DNA of 64,000 bases, taken from Mesorhizobium muleiense (GTDB lineage Bacteria; Pseudomonadota; Alphaproteobacteria; Rhizobiales; Rhizobiaceae). A model generated the notes under the pieces. It was not told the DNA's origin. It saw nothing but the letters and a program-made list of their open reading frames with translations, and did not search any database. The stretch is taken from positions 421,091-485,090 of the forward strand of contig NZ_FNEE01000001.1 in assembly GCF_900099905.1 (NCBI RefSeq). The letters run 5' to 3'. Positions 6,420-13,842 of this stretch are shown here, piece by piece (position 1 is the stretch's first letter; the number at the start of each line of letters is the position of its first letter). A program made the position numbers and the translations under genes.

Positions 6420-8969
6420 TCAAGCCGCTCTCTTGCGCCGGTTTGCACGGTCTTCGATTGGCGCTGCGGCCGCGCGGAAATCCTGCCAGGGGTCCGACGA
6501 CAGCGAGGCAAGCCGGGTCGGTGTGTTCTCGACGGTAAAATAGGCCGGTCCGATGCCGGGGCCGAGCTCGTCCCAGGCAAGCGGCATCGACACCGCCGCA
6601 CCCGGTCGTGCTCTTGTCGAATAGGGTGCGACCGCGGTCGCACCACGCTGGTTGCGCAGATAATCGACCAGGATTTTCCCGCGCCGTTTCGATTTTGTGA
6701 TGGTCGAGACGTAGCGGTTGGGACTGTCGGCGGCCATGGAGTCGGCAATCGCCTTGGTGAAGGCTTTTACAGCTGGCCATTCGGCTTTCGGCTTCAATGG
6801 CGCCACGACGTGCAGACCCTTGCCGCCGGAGGTCTTGATGAAGGGGACAAGCCCCGCATCCTTCAGCCGGTCGCGGGTCTCGACGGCGGCTTCGATCACC
6901 GCCTCCCAGCTCACGCCTTCGCCGGGGTCGAGATCCATGATGATCGTGTCCGGACGCTCCCAATCGCTCACCGTCGAGCCCCAGGGGTGGATCTCCAGCG
7001 ACGCCGACTGGACGAGACCGATCAGCCCGTCGAGATCATTGATGCTGATCAGCCGCTCGTCGGGCGGATCCTTGGGGTCGTGGACCAGTACGATGTTGGG
7101 GTTGAGCCCCTTCCAGGCATGCTTCTGGAAGAATTGCTCGCCCGAAATCCCGTTGGGACAGCGCACCAGCGCCAGCGCGCGGCCGACGATGTAGGGCGAC
7201 ACATAACGCCAGACCTCGGCATAATAGTCGGCGAGGCCTTCCTTGGTCACGCCCTCGTCCGGCCAGTAAAGACGGTCGGGATGGGTGAGCTTGACGGTCC
7301 GGCGCTGAGGTCTGGCCACCTCCTTGCTCGTCTTCGGCGTCTCGCGCGTGATTTCTTTCGCCGGCTTGTCTTCGCGCAACCCGCGGAACGAGGCGTGGCG
7401 CAGATGGCCGTCGGCGGTCCACGCCCGGAACTCGACTTCGGCGACGAGGTCCGGCCTGACATAGCGGACTTGCCGAGCCTCGTCGGCGCTCAGCCGTTTT
7501 TCGAACGGGCTTGACGGAATGCGTAACCGCTCGAGCTTCTTGAACAGGCTCTCGGCGACCGCTGCCGTGTAGCCGGTGCCGACGCGCCCGACATGATGCA
7601 GCTTGCCGTGGTCATAGACACCCAGGACAAGCGAACCGATCGCCTTGCGCGACGTTGTCGAGGGGACATAGCCGGCCACGACAAATTCCTGCCGCGCCGA
7701 GCATTTCGACTTCACCCAGTTCTTGCTGCGGCCGGCGCGGTAGGGCGCATCGCGAAGCTTGGAGACAATGCCTTCCAGGCTCAGCCGACAGGCATGTCGC
7801 AGCACCAGGGCGCCATCCTCCTCAAAATGGCCGCTGTAGCTGATGATGCCGCTGTTACTGCCGATGATTTTTTCCAGCAATTCCTTGCGCTTGATTAACG
7901 CACCGTCGCGCAGATCGTAGCCGTCGAGATGAAGCAGGTCGAAGACGTAGAAGTGAAAGCGATCACTGCGGCCCTCGCTGAGATCGGCTTGCAGCGCGGA
8001 AAAATCCGATGCGCCGGCTGACGTCTCGACCACGAGTTCACCGTCGATCAGCGCCGTCCCGACAGGGATATCGGCCAGCGCCGAAACGACCGCCTTGCCG
8101 AATTTCTTCGTCCAGTCGAGACCGCTCCGCGTCAACAGTTTGACGCGGCCGGCTTCGATCCTGGCCTGCAGCCGGTAGCCGTCGAATTTGATCTCGTGCA
8201 GCCAGCGCTCGCCCGACGGCGCTGACGAGACCAGGGTCGCCAGCGTCGGTTCGACGAAATCGGGAAGCGCCGCCTTCCTGGCGCCCTTGATCTTTGACGG
8301 TTCGGGAACGCTGACAGTGGCGGGGGCCTCTTCCGCTGGAGCTGGCCTGGTGCTGCCGCCGCGGCGCCTGCGAATGCGCCCTGTCTTGGACGACCAGCCG
8401 GGCTCTTCGCCGGCGACGTCCTCGATCTTGCGGCCGGTCGCGACGGATTCCGGCCGCTCGTCCAGAATGTCGGGATCACGTTCGGTGCGCGCGGCGTCAT
8501 CGTCGCCTTTGATCAGCAGCCAGTTCTCGCGCTTCTCCCGGGGCTTTCCGGCCATCCGCACAAGATGCCAGCGGCCGCCAAGCTTCTCGCCGTGAAGTTC
8601 GAAGTCGAGATGGCCTTTCGCATAGCCGCGATGCGCGTCGCCGATCGGCGTCCAAGTGCCTCTGTCCCAAAGGAGGACGGTGCCGCCGCCATACTCGCCC
8701 TTCGGGATTGTGCCTTCGAAGTCGCCATATTCCAGAGGATGGTCCTCGACGTGGACGGCAAGACGCTTCTCGCCGGGGATCAGGCTCGGCCCTTTTGTGA
8801 CGGCCCAGCTCTTCAGGACGCCGTCCATTTCGAGACGAAAATCATAATGGAGCCGGGTGGCATCGTGCTTCTGTATGACGAAGCTGTTGCCGGTCCTCGG
8901 CGCCCTGCGGCCCTGCGGCTCCGGGGTAACGGAAAAATTGCGCTTCTTGCGGTAGGTCTCGAGCGCCAT
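6420..8969 (-). CDS. ligD: Multifunctional DNA repair ligase LigD
   Basis: An 849-residue LigD with three domains in the usual order for many Proteobacteria. A 3'-phosphoesterase domain (about 1-160) has HYDFRLEMDG with H41 and D43, then HVEDHPLEYGDFEG. The ATP-dependent ligase domain (about 235-540) has the catalytic lysine in EIKFDGYR at K261 and LEGIVSKLRDAPY. A primase-polymerase domain (about 560-849) has the metal-binding DLDPGEG (D679, D681), KTSGGKGLH and a third aspartate at 769 in LVDYLR. A basic Arg-rich linker joins the first two. All key residues are present, so it should process, fill and seal ends. It starts three bases after the ku2 stop codon. Confidence 0.94.
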   Translation of the reverse strand: MALETYRKKRNFSVTPEPQGRRAPRTGNSFVIQKHDATRLHYDFRLEMDGVLKSWAVTKGPSLIPGEKRLAVHVEDHPLEYGDFEGTIPKGEYGGGTVLLWDRGTWTPIGDAHRGYAKGHLDFELHGEKLGGRWHLVRMAGKPREKRENWLLIKGDDDAARTERDPDILDERPESVATGRKIEDVAGEEPGWSSKTGRIRRRRGGSTRPAPAEEAPATVSVPEPSKIKGARKAALPDFVEPTLATLVSSAPSGERWLHEIKFDGYRLQARIEAGRVKLLTRSGLDWTKKFGKAVVSALADIPVGTALIDGELVVETSAGASDFSALQADLSEGRSDRFHFYVFDLLHLDGYDLRDGALIKRKELLEKIIGSNSGIISYSGHFEEDGALVLRHACRLSLEGIVSKLRDAPYRAGRSKNWVKSKCSARQEFVVAGYVPSTTSRKAIGSLVLGVYDHGKLHHVGRVGTGYTAAVAESLFKKLERLRIPSSPFEKRLSADEARQVRYVRPDLVAEVEFRAWTADGHLRHASFRGLREDKPAKEITRETPKTSKEVARPQRRTVKLTHPDRLYWPDEGVTKEGLADYYAEVWRYVSPYIVGRALALVRCPNGISGEQFFQKHAWKGLNPNIVLVHDPKDPPDERLISINDLDGLIGLVQSASLEIHPWGSTVSDWERPDTIIMDLDPGEGVSWEAVIEAAVETRDRLKDAGLVPFIKTSGGKGLHVVAPLKPKAEWPAVKAFTKAIADSMAADSPNRYVSTITKSKRRGKILVDYLRNQRGATAVAPYSTRARPGAAVSMPLAWDELGPGIGPAYFTVENTPTRLASLSSDPWQDFRAAAAPIEDRANRRKRAA

Positions 8970-8972
8970 CGG

Positions 8973-9842
8973 TCAGCCGGCCTTCCGACGCGGCGCTGTC
9001 TGCTTCGCCTTGGCATGGCGCGCTGGCTTTGACTTTGCCGCGGGCTTTCTTGTCGAGGGCTGCTTCCCGCCAACGCCGGCACTCTGGCGCAGCGCATCGA
9101 TAAGGTCGACGACCCTCTCACGCTTGGCCGGCTTCGGAACGGCGATCTTCTTGCCCTCGAGCTTTGCCTTCACAAGCTCGGCCAGCGCCGCCTCATAACG
9201 GTCGTCGAATTTGGTCGGATCGAATTTGCCTTTCTTGGTCTTGATGATGTGTTCGGCCAGTTCGAGCATCTCGCCCTCGATCTTCAAGTCGGGGATGTTG
9301 TCGAAAGCCTCCTCCGCCGAGCGCACCTCGTAATCGAAATTCAGCGTCGTTGCGACCAGGCCTTCGTCATAGGCGCGGACGAGCAGGGTCCGGACGCGCC
9401 GAAACAGGACGGTCTGAGCGATGGCGGCGACTTTCTTCCTGCGCATGCCTTCGCGGATCAGCCCAAACGCTTCCTCCGCGTGTTTGTCCGACGGGGCCAG
9501 GTAATAAGGCTTGTCGAAATACACGTCGTCGACATCGGAACAGCCGATGAAGGCCGAGACCGACAGCGTCTTGTCGCTCTCGGGAACAGCGGCTGCGACC
9601 TCATCGGGTTCGAGCATGACGTACTCACCCGAGCCGATCTCATAGCCTTTTACCTGGTCGTCCTTCTCGACCGGCTTGCCGCTATCGCTGTCGACGAAGG
9701 CGCGATGCACCCTATGAGCGGTGGCGCGGTTTATCGTGTGGAAGGCGATCCGCTCGGAGGTTGAGGCAGCCGTATAGAGCGCCACCGGACAGCTGAGTTC
9801 TCCGATTTTCAGAAAACCCTTCCAATTTGCTCTCGGCGCCAA
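8973..9842 (-). CDS. ku: Ku protein 2, TTG start, operon with ligD
   Basis: A 289-residue Ku homologue distinct from Ku1. It begins MAPRANWKGFLKIGELSCPVA, followed by HTINRATAHRVHRAFVDSDSGKPV and QVKGYEIGSGEYVMLEPDEV, the conserved Ku core. The tail from about residue 245 is strongly basic (Lys/Arg/Ala-rich), as expected for a DNA-binding C-terminal extension. A TTG start at 9842 is chosen because it gives the canonical N-terminus and has GAGG about ten bases upstream. Reading further upstream yields non-family sequence. It is translationally close to ligD, and an exact EcfG-type promoter lies 41-66 bases upstream. Confidence 0.92.
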   Translation of the reverse strand: MAPRANWKGFLKIGELSCPVALYTAASTSERIAFHTINRATAHRVHRAFVDSDSGKPVEKDDQVKGYEIGSGEYVMLEPDEVAAAVPESDKTLSVSAFIGCSDVDDVYFDKPYYLAPSDKHAEEAFGLIREGMRRKKVAAIAQTVLFRRVRTLLVRAYDEGLVATTLNFDYEVRSAEEAFDNIPDLKIEGEMLELAEHIIKTKKGKFDPTKFDDRYEAALAELVKAKLEGKKIAVPKPAKRERVVDLIDALRQSAGVGGKQPSTRKPAAKSKPARHAKAKQTAPRRKAG

Positions 9843-9882
9843 GACGATAGCCTCACTGTCACAAGCATTGCACAGGAAATGC

Positions 9883-9908
9883 AACGTGGCGGCGCCGAGA
9901 TTTGTTCC
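9883..9908 (-). promoter_or_regulatory. EcfG/RpoE2-type stress promoter before ku2-ligD
   Basis: On the minus strand the site reads GGAAC (9908-9904), 17 bases, CGTT (9886-9883). It is an exact consensus match with the same spacing as the site before ku1. The predicted start of transcription falls about 35 bases before the TTG start of ku2. Confidence 0.6.
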
Positions 9909-10017
9909 TTTGGCGCCTGCGCGGCGATGATCAGAAGGGCCTGGCCAGCAGACAAGCCATTCCGCTGCAACCAAATTCACCACCCGCCGTTGTCGAGCAG
10001 CAAGGGAGCGGTTGGCC

Positions 10018-10245
10018 ATGACTGGATTATCACTGACGAGCCTGTCGTTTTTGTCGGCGCTGGTGGCGGCTCTGGCTCTGGCAGGTTGCAGCAACGAGGC
10101 CGAGCCGACGCAGGGCAGCACCAGCAGCACTGAGCCGACCCAGAGTAACACCAACACCGTCGATCAAAATCCCGAAGTCGACAAGGACCCGACGCCGAAG
10201 ACGACCACGGGCGGCGATCAACCCGGAACGCCGCCCGCGCAATGA
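10018..10245 (+). CDS. Small secreted lipoprotein (75 aa)
   Basis: A 75-residue lipoprotein precursor. The signal peptide has a hydrophobic core (LSFLSALVAALALA) ending in the lipobox LAGC with the lipidated cysteine at residue 24. The mature part is low-complexity, rich in Thr, Ser, Pro, Asp and Gln, without a folded domain. The ATG at 10018 has GGGAG nine bases upstream and is preferred to the TTG six bases earlier. It is divergent from ku2. Such small Thr/Pro-rich lipoproteins are common in rhizobia and have no known function. Confidence 0.65.
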   Translation: MTGLSLTSLSFLSALVAALALAGCSNEAEPTQGSTSSTEPTQSNTNTVDQNPEVDKDPTPKTTTGGDQPGTPPAQ

Positions 10246-10305
10246 GGGATCGGCCGACCGACCGGATTCTCCCGGATGCATTACGCGCGACAAGGGCAAA
10301 AGATC

Positions 10306-10520
10306 TCAGCCCGACTGGCTCTGCTCGACCAGATGATAGCTATACCGGTCTCGAATGAAAGCGTTGAAGAACCGGCCTTTTGACGAGGCGTTGCGGAATG
10401 CGGCGTAGGTTTGCGGCGGCACGTTGTGGTAATCGTAGCGATTCCGCTTGGGACAAACCATACGGAGAGGATCCTCGTCGCCGGATCGTAATTCATACGT
10501 TGAATAGCAGCTGAGGGCAT
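10306..10520 (-). pseudogene. KTSC-domain protein gene with a single-base frameshift
   Basis: The KTSC domain is a short domain named after lysyl-tRNA synthetase C-termini; its role is unclear. The first half is read from the ATG at 10520 as MPSAAIQRMNYDPATRILSV, continuing to FVPSG. The second half is in another frame as NRYDYHNVPPQTYAAFRNAS, then KGRFFNAFIRDRYSYHLVEQ. Joined, they make a normal KTSC protein of about 70 residues. The frames meet near 10438-10443, where loss of one A (GGAATCGC in place of GGAAATCGC) explains the break. It may be a real pseudogene or a base-call error in a short A-run. Confidence 0.65.
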
Positions 10521-10672
10521 TTCCCAACACTCGGCCCCAATACTCGCCGCTTCTGGACAATAACCCACCCCGGCAAGCCAGGTTCCGTCTCGCCCGAGAT
10601 GGGGGCGATGATCGGCCGGCTCGTCGCCTCCAAGGCCTTGCCGCCGCCGGCCGGCTTCACCAATTAGGGCTG

Positions 10673-11303
10673 ATGCCATCGCTCAAAACCAGGCAGCCGG
10701 AATTCGCCGGGCAAGGCGACCTGTTTCGTGCGCCCGACTTTCACGCACGTGACGACCTGCCGGAGGGATTTCGCTACCAGCCGGAGCTGATCACGGCGGC
10801 GGAAGAGGCCGAACTGGTGCGGCAGCTCGAAAGTCTCGCCTTCCAGCCTTTCGACTTTCATGGCCATCTCGCAAACCGGCGCGTCGCCGGTTTTGGCCTG
10901 CGCTACGATTTTGACCAACGCAAGGTGGTCGAGGCGCCGCCGATCCCCTGTCCTGAACATGACTGGGCTTCGATCGGTATCGATCGAGAGAAAGAGGATC
11001 GGCGGAATGGATTGGAAGGCCGTAAGAAACGGTATCGGCTGGCATCGCGACAAGCCGCAGTTCGATGCCGTGGCCGGCGTTTCTCTTCTTGCGCCATGCA
11101 GCTTTCGGCTCCGCCGGAAGAACGGCACGAGATGGGCTCGCGAGACCGTCACCCTCGAGCCAAGATCGGCTTACCTGATGACGGGCCCGGCGCGCACCGA
11201 ATGGGAGCACAGCATCCCGCCGGTTGCCGCGCACCGCTACTCCATCACCCTGCGGACGCTGCACCCGCAACGGTCGCCTCGATCAGAAGCGATAGTTCGA
11301 TGA
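10673..11303 (+). pseudogene. AlkB-like 2-oxoglutarate/Fe(II) dioxygenase, disrupted in the middle
   Basis: AlkB-type dioxygenases remove methyl groups from damaged bases. The N-terminal part is in one frame up to about 10950, with LPEGFRYQPELITAAEEAEL and VAGFGLRYDF. The C-terminal part is in another frame with GIGWHRDKPQFDAVAGVSLL (iron ligands H and D in HRD) and TEWEHSIPPVAAHRYSITLR (third His and 2-oxoglutarate Arg region). The roughly 80 bases between carry pieces in a third frame and fall short of the 32-34 residues expected. At least two frameshifts or a small rearrangement must have occurred, so an intact enzyme is unlikely. The stop codon overlaps the start of the next gene. Confidence 0.7.
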
Positions 11304-11737
11304 CCAGAATCGAGACCGGCTCCTGTTTTTGCGGTTCGATAAGTGCTGAGATGCATGGTGACCCGTTCTGGATTTGCTCCGATCACGATGACGATTGTCG
11401 CAAGGCGATAGGCAGCCCGCTGACTTTCTGGGTCGGCTATCGGCCGGCCCAATTCAGATTGCTCACCGGCGCGCCAAAAAAATTCTCAAGGACCCGAGGC
11501 GTGCTCCGCACCTTCTGCGCCGATTGCGGGACATCCATAGCCTACTTCGACCAGGGGCTTCCCGAGGAACTTTATCTGACGATCGGCTTCTTCGACCACC
11601 CCGAGCGCTTTGCGCCGCAGGCTCATGCCTATTGGGACATGAAGCTGCCGTGGGTGGAATTTGGCGACCATCTGCCGCGTGTGGGAAGATATTCAAGGCG
11701 GCGCGATCCGGCGGTCGGAAATCCGGCCGACCGGTAA
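11300..11737 (+). CDS. GFA family (glutathione-dependent formaldehyde-activating-like) protein
   Basis: A 145-residue protein of the GFA/CENP-V fold, a zinc-binding family whose members include S-(hydroxymethyl)glutathione synthase-like proteins. Visible zinc-site elements are CFC (residues 9 and 11) and FCADCGTS near residue 75. The middle ligand motif is odd: where most members have CHCxxC, this one reads CSDHDDDC, so a cysteine is missing or replaced. The hydrophobic GYRPAQFRLLTG strand fits the family. The ATG overlaps the TGA of the AlkB-like frame (ATGA), so it was probably translated by coupling. Enzymatic activity is uncertain. Confidence 0.75.
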   Translation: MTRIETGSCFCGSISAEMHGDPFWICSDHDDDCRKAIGSPLTFWVGYRPAQFRLLTGAPKKFSRTRGVLRTFCADCGTSIAYFDQGLPEELYLTIGFFDHPERFAPQAHAYWDMKLPWVEFGDHLPRVGRYSRRRDPAVGNPADR

Positions 11738-11882
11738 CCGGCAACGCCGCCGATGGGACCCGAATGGCCCAGCTGAATTGAATTGCGATCAGTTTGTAAT
11801 CCAAACGGCATCATCGCTTCTTCACGCCGCTTTCTATACTATCTGTTGAGCGCAAGGCATAGGTCGGAACAGGCAGAAAAAT

Positions 11883-13157
11883 TTGGCACAACGATCGGGA
11901 AGCGCAGACCTTCCACTTCATGGCGGACGCGTGCCGAAATGGCTCGGCGACCGGATGACGCGCCTTGGAGCCGTCATGTGCGAGGCGATCATTCACCATT
12001 ACGGTCGCGAAGAGCTGCTGCGCCGGCTGGCGCATCCCTTCTGGTTCCAGTCGTTTGGCGCCGTCATGGGAATGGACTGGCATTCCTCCGGCATCACAAC
12101 CAGCGTCATCGGCGCCCTCAAACGTGGTTTGGCTCCGCTCTCCGGCGAACTCGGTATTCACGTGTGCGGCGGCCGCGGCGCGCATTCGCGCAAGACCCCG
12201 CATGAGCTTGCCGTCATCGGCGAGCGCGTTGGCTTCGACGGAACAGGCCTGGCGACGGCAAGCCGGCTCGTCGCCAAGGTTGACAGCGCCGCGGTCCAGG
12301 ACGGCTTCGACCTTTATCTGCATGGCTTTATCGTCACCGATGACGGCGACTGGGTCGTGGTGCAGCAGGGCATGAACGGCGACAGCAAGGTCGCGCGCCG
12401 CTATCACTGGCTGTCCGAAGGCCTGAAGAGTTTCGTCGAGCAGCCGCATGCCGCCATCGAAGGCGCCAACCAGGGCGAGATCGTCAACCTGACCGACCGC
12501 CGCGCCGACGCCTCGCGCAAGGGCCAGTTGAATCTCCTGCAGGATCTCGGACCGGATCGCATTCTGAGGGAGTTCGCCGCGCTCGAACGTGATGTGGCTG
12601 TCGCACCGGAGCCCGATCAGCCAATGCTGCCGCACCTGGTCATGCCGGCGCACCACGACGTTCGCGAAAGCGATGTCGTCATGCGTCGTCTTCATGGCAA
12701 CATGGCTGCGGCTGCCGAGCGTGGCCCCGCCGATTTCTCCGAACTTCTCCTGGTACCCGGCGTCGGTGCGCGCACGGTGCGGGCGCTGGCGCTGGTGGCC
12801 GAGGTTTTGCATGGCGCGCCATGCCGTTTTTCCGATCCCGGGCGCTTCTCGCTGGCACATGGCGGCAAGGACAGGCATCCGTTCCCCGTGCCGCTGAAAG
12901 TCTATGACGAAACGATCGGCGTGCTAAAGTCGGCCGTCCACAAGGCCAGGCTCGGTCGCGACGAAGAACTCGGCGCCTTGAAGCGGCTGGACGAGCAGTC
13001 GCGGCAGGTCGAACGCTATGTCACCGGCCCGAGCCTGAGGGAAATCGTCGCCGGAGAGTTCGATCGGTCGCATCAGCTCGGCGGCCGCAGCGTGTTCGGC
13101 TGGGAGGCCGCACCCGAGCCGCCCGCGGATGCTAAACAAATCAAACAAAAGGGATGA
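11883..13157 (+). CDS. DUF763 family protein with a helix-hairpin-helix motif
   Basis: A 424-residue protein of the DUF763 family (Pfam PF05559), found in archaea and some bacteria, function unknown. The N-terminus MAQRSGSADLPLHGGRVPKW is diagnostic of the family, so the TTG at 11883 (AGGCAGA just upstream) is taken as start. A central region contains GIHVCGGRGAHSRKTPHEL. Residues about 287-310 read ELLLVPGVGARTVRALALVA, a helix-hairpin-helix pattern used for sequence-independent DNA binding in repair enzymes. The C-terminal third is charged. Its location among Ku, LigD and AlkB-like genes fits a DNA-related role, which is inference. Confidence 0.85.
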   Translation: MAQRSGSADLPLHGGRVPKWLGDRMTRLGAVMCEAIIHHYGREELLRRLAHPFWFQSFGAVMGMDWHSSGITTSVIGALKRGLAPLSGELGIHVCGGRGAHSRKTPHELAVIGERVGFDGTGLATASRLVAKVDSAAVQDGFDLYLHGFIVTDDGDWVVVQQGMNGDSKVARRYHWLSEGLKSFVEQPHAAIEGANQGEIVNLTDRRADASRKGQLNLLQDLGPDRILREFAALERDVAVAPEPDQPMLPHLVMPAHHDVRESDVVMRRLHGNMAAAAERGPADFSELLLVPGVGARTVRALALVAEVLHGAPCRFSDPGRFSLAHGGKDRHPFPVPLKVYDETIGVLKSAVHKARLGRDEELGALKRLDEQSRQVERYVTGPSLREIVAGEFDRSHQLGGRSVFGWEAAPEPPADAKQIKQKG

Positions 13158-13199
13158 TCGGACCGGAACGCAGTTCAGCGGACCTGGCCTGATCCGTGT

Positions 13200-13643
13200 T
13201 CAGGCATCCAGATCAATCAAGGCGATGCCGAGTTCCGGACGTTTTCTGCGGCGCAGATGACCAGGCGTTTCCACCAAAGTGACTTCGAGTGTAGGCCGAA
13301 CAATGCCATCGAGCAGATGTCCGCCCTTCGTGCTGCCGTCGCGCAATCCGAGCACCGCATGGACGTGAAGGCTGGGCTTGCCGTCGTCGCCGATCGCAAC
13401 GTCGCCGATCGCGCTGAGCACCTCGCACTGTTCCAGCACCGGGATTTTCCGATAAGTTTTTTCCTCGATGTCGAACCAGCCGACAGTCGCCTTTTCGAAG
13501 GCGCCGAGCGCGGTCAGCGAGGCGCCGCCAATATCGTTATCAACAGCGAAAGATGTGAGCGCCGCGAACGCTTCCTCGCCGGGATCAAGCACCACAACGA
13601 ACGTCCTTTGTCCGGCGCTTTCGGCGACGAGCTGCGATTTCAT
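13200..13643 (-). CDS. PPC/DUF296 domain DNA-binding-like protein
   Basis: A 147-residue single-domain protein of the PPC (plants and prokaryotes conserved)/DUF296 family. These form trimers that bind metal, and in plants the domain accompanies AT-hooks. The family pattern is visible: FVVVLDPGEE, ASLTALGAFEKATVGWFD, GDVAIGDDGKPSLHVHAVLG with the metal-binding HVHAV, and GGHLLDG. The ATG at 13643 is preceded by GGAG at a good distance and gives the usual N-terminal length. An exact EcfG-type promoter lies about 55-80 bases upstream, so it is probably induced in the general stress response. The molecular role is unknown. Confidence 0.85.
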   Translation of the reverse strand: MKSQLVAESAGQRTFVVVLDPGEEAFAALTSFAVDNDIGGASLTALGAFEKATVGWFDIEEKTYRKIPVLEQCEVLSAIGDVAIGDDGKPSLHVHAVLGLRDGSTKGGHLLDGIVRPTLEVTLVETPGHLRRRKRPELGIALIDLDA

Positions 13644-13697
13644 GATTTCACTCCAGACGCTGTGTCGGCTTTGGGTTGTCATTCGATTGAGAGGTTG

Positions 13698-13722
13698 AAC
13701 GGAAAGCTGGCTCGCGAGTTCC
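13698..13722 (-). promoter_or_regulatory. EcfG/RpoE2-type stress promoter before the PPC gene
   Basis: On the minus strand GGAAC (13722-13718) is followed after 16 bases by CGTT (13701-13698), an exact match to the general stress consensus. The start of transcription would lie about 45 bases before the ATG. Confidence 0.55.
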
Positions 13723-13786
13723 CAACAGGTTCGGCTTGGCTTTGAACATCGCAGCGCCGTCGGCTGTGGCGAAGATGCAGCGGTGC

Positions 13787-13811
13787 GGAACAAGATTGTC
13801 CAGGAAACATT
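13787..13811 (+). promoter_or_regulatory. Candidate EcfG-type promoter before the TIGR02587/TIGR02588 pair
   Basis: GGAAC at 13787-13791, 16 bases, then CATT at 13808-13811. It has one mismatch to the consensus -10 element CGTT. The spacing to the GTG start at 13843 (about 25 bases of leader) is suitable. Confidence 0.35.
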
Positions 13812-13842
13812 GTTCCCCGCAGGCTATCTCTGAGGAGCGGAC

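Noticed and set aside
6015-7514. A 499-codon plus-strand frame covering the end of ligC and the 3' part of ligD
   Set aside because: It crosses two genes with strong motif support, and its product shows no domain.
11811-12878. A 355-codon minus-strand frame opposite the DUF763 gene
   Set aside because: The DUF763 frame carries the family's diagnostic N-terminus and hairpin, while the antisense frame has no recognisable motif.
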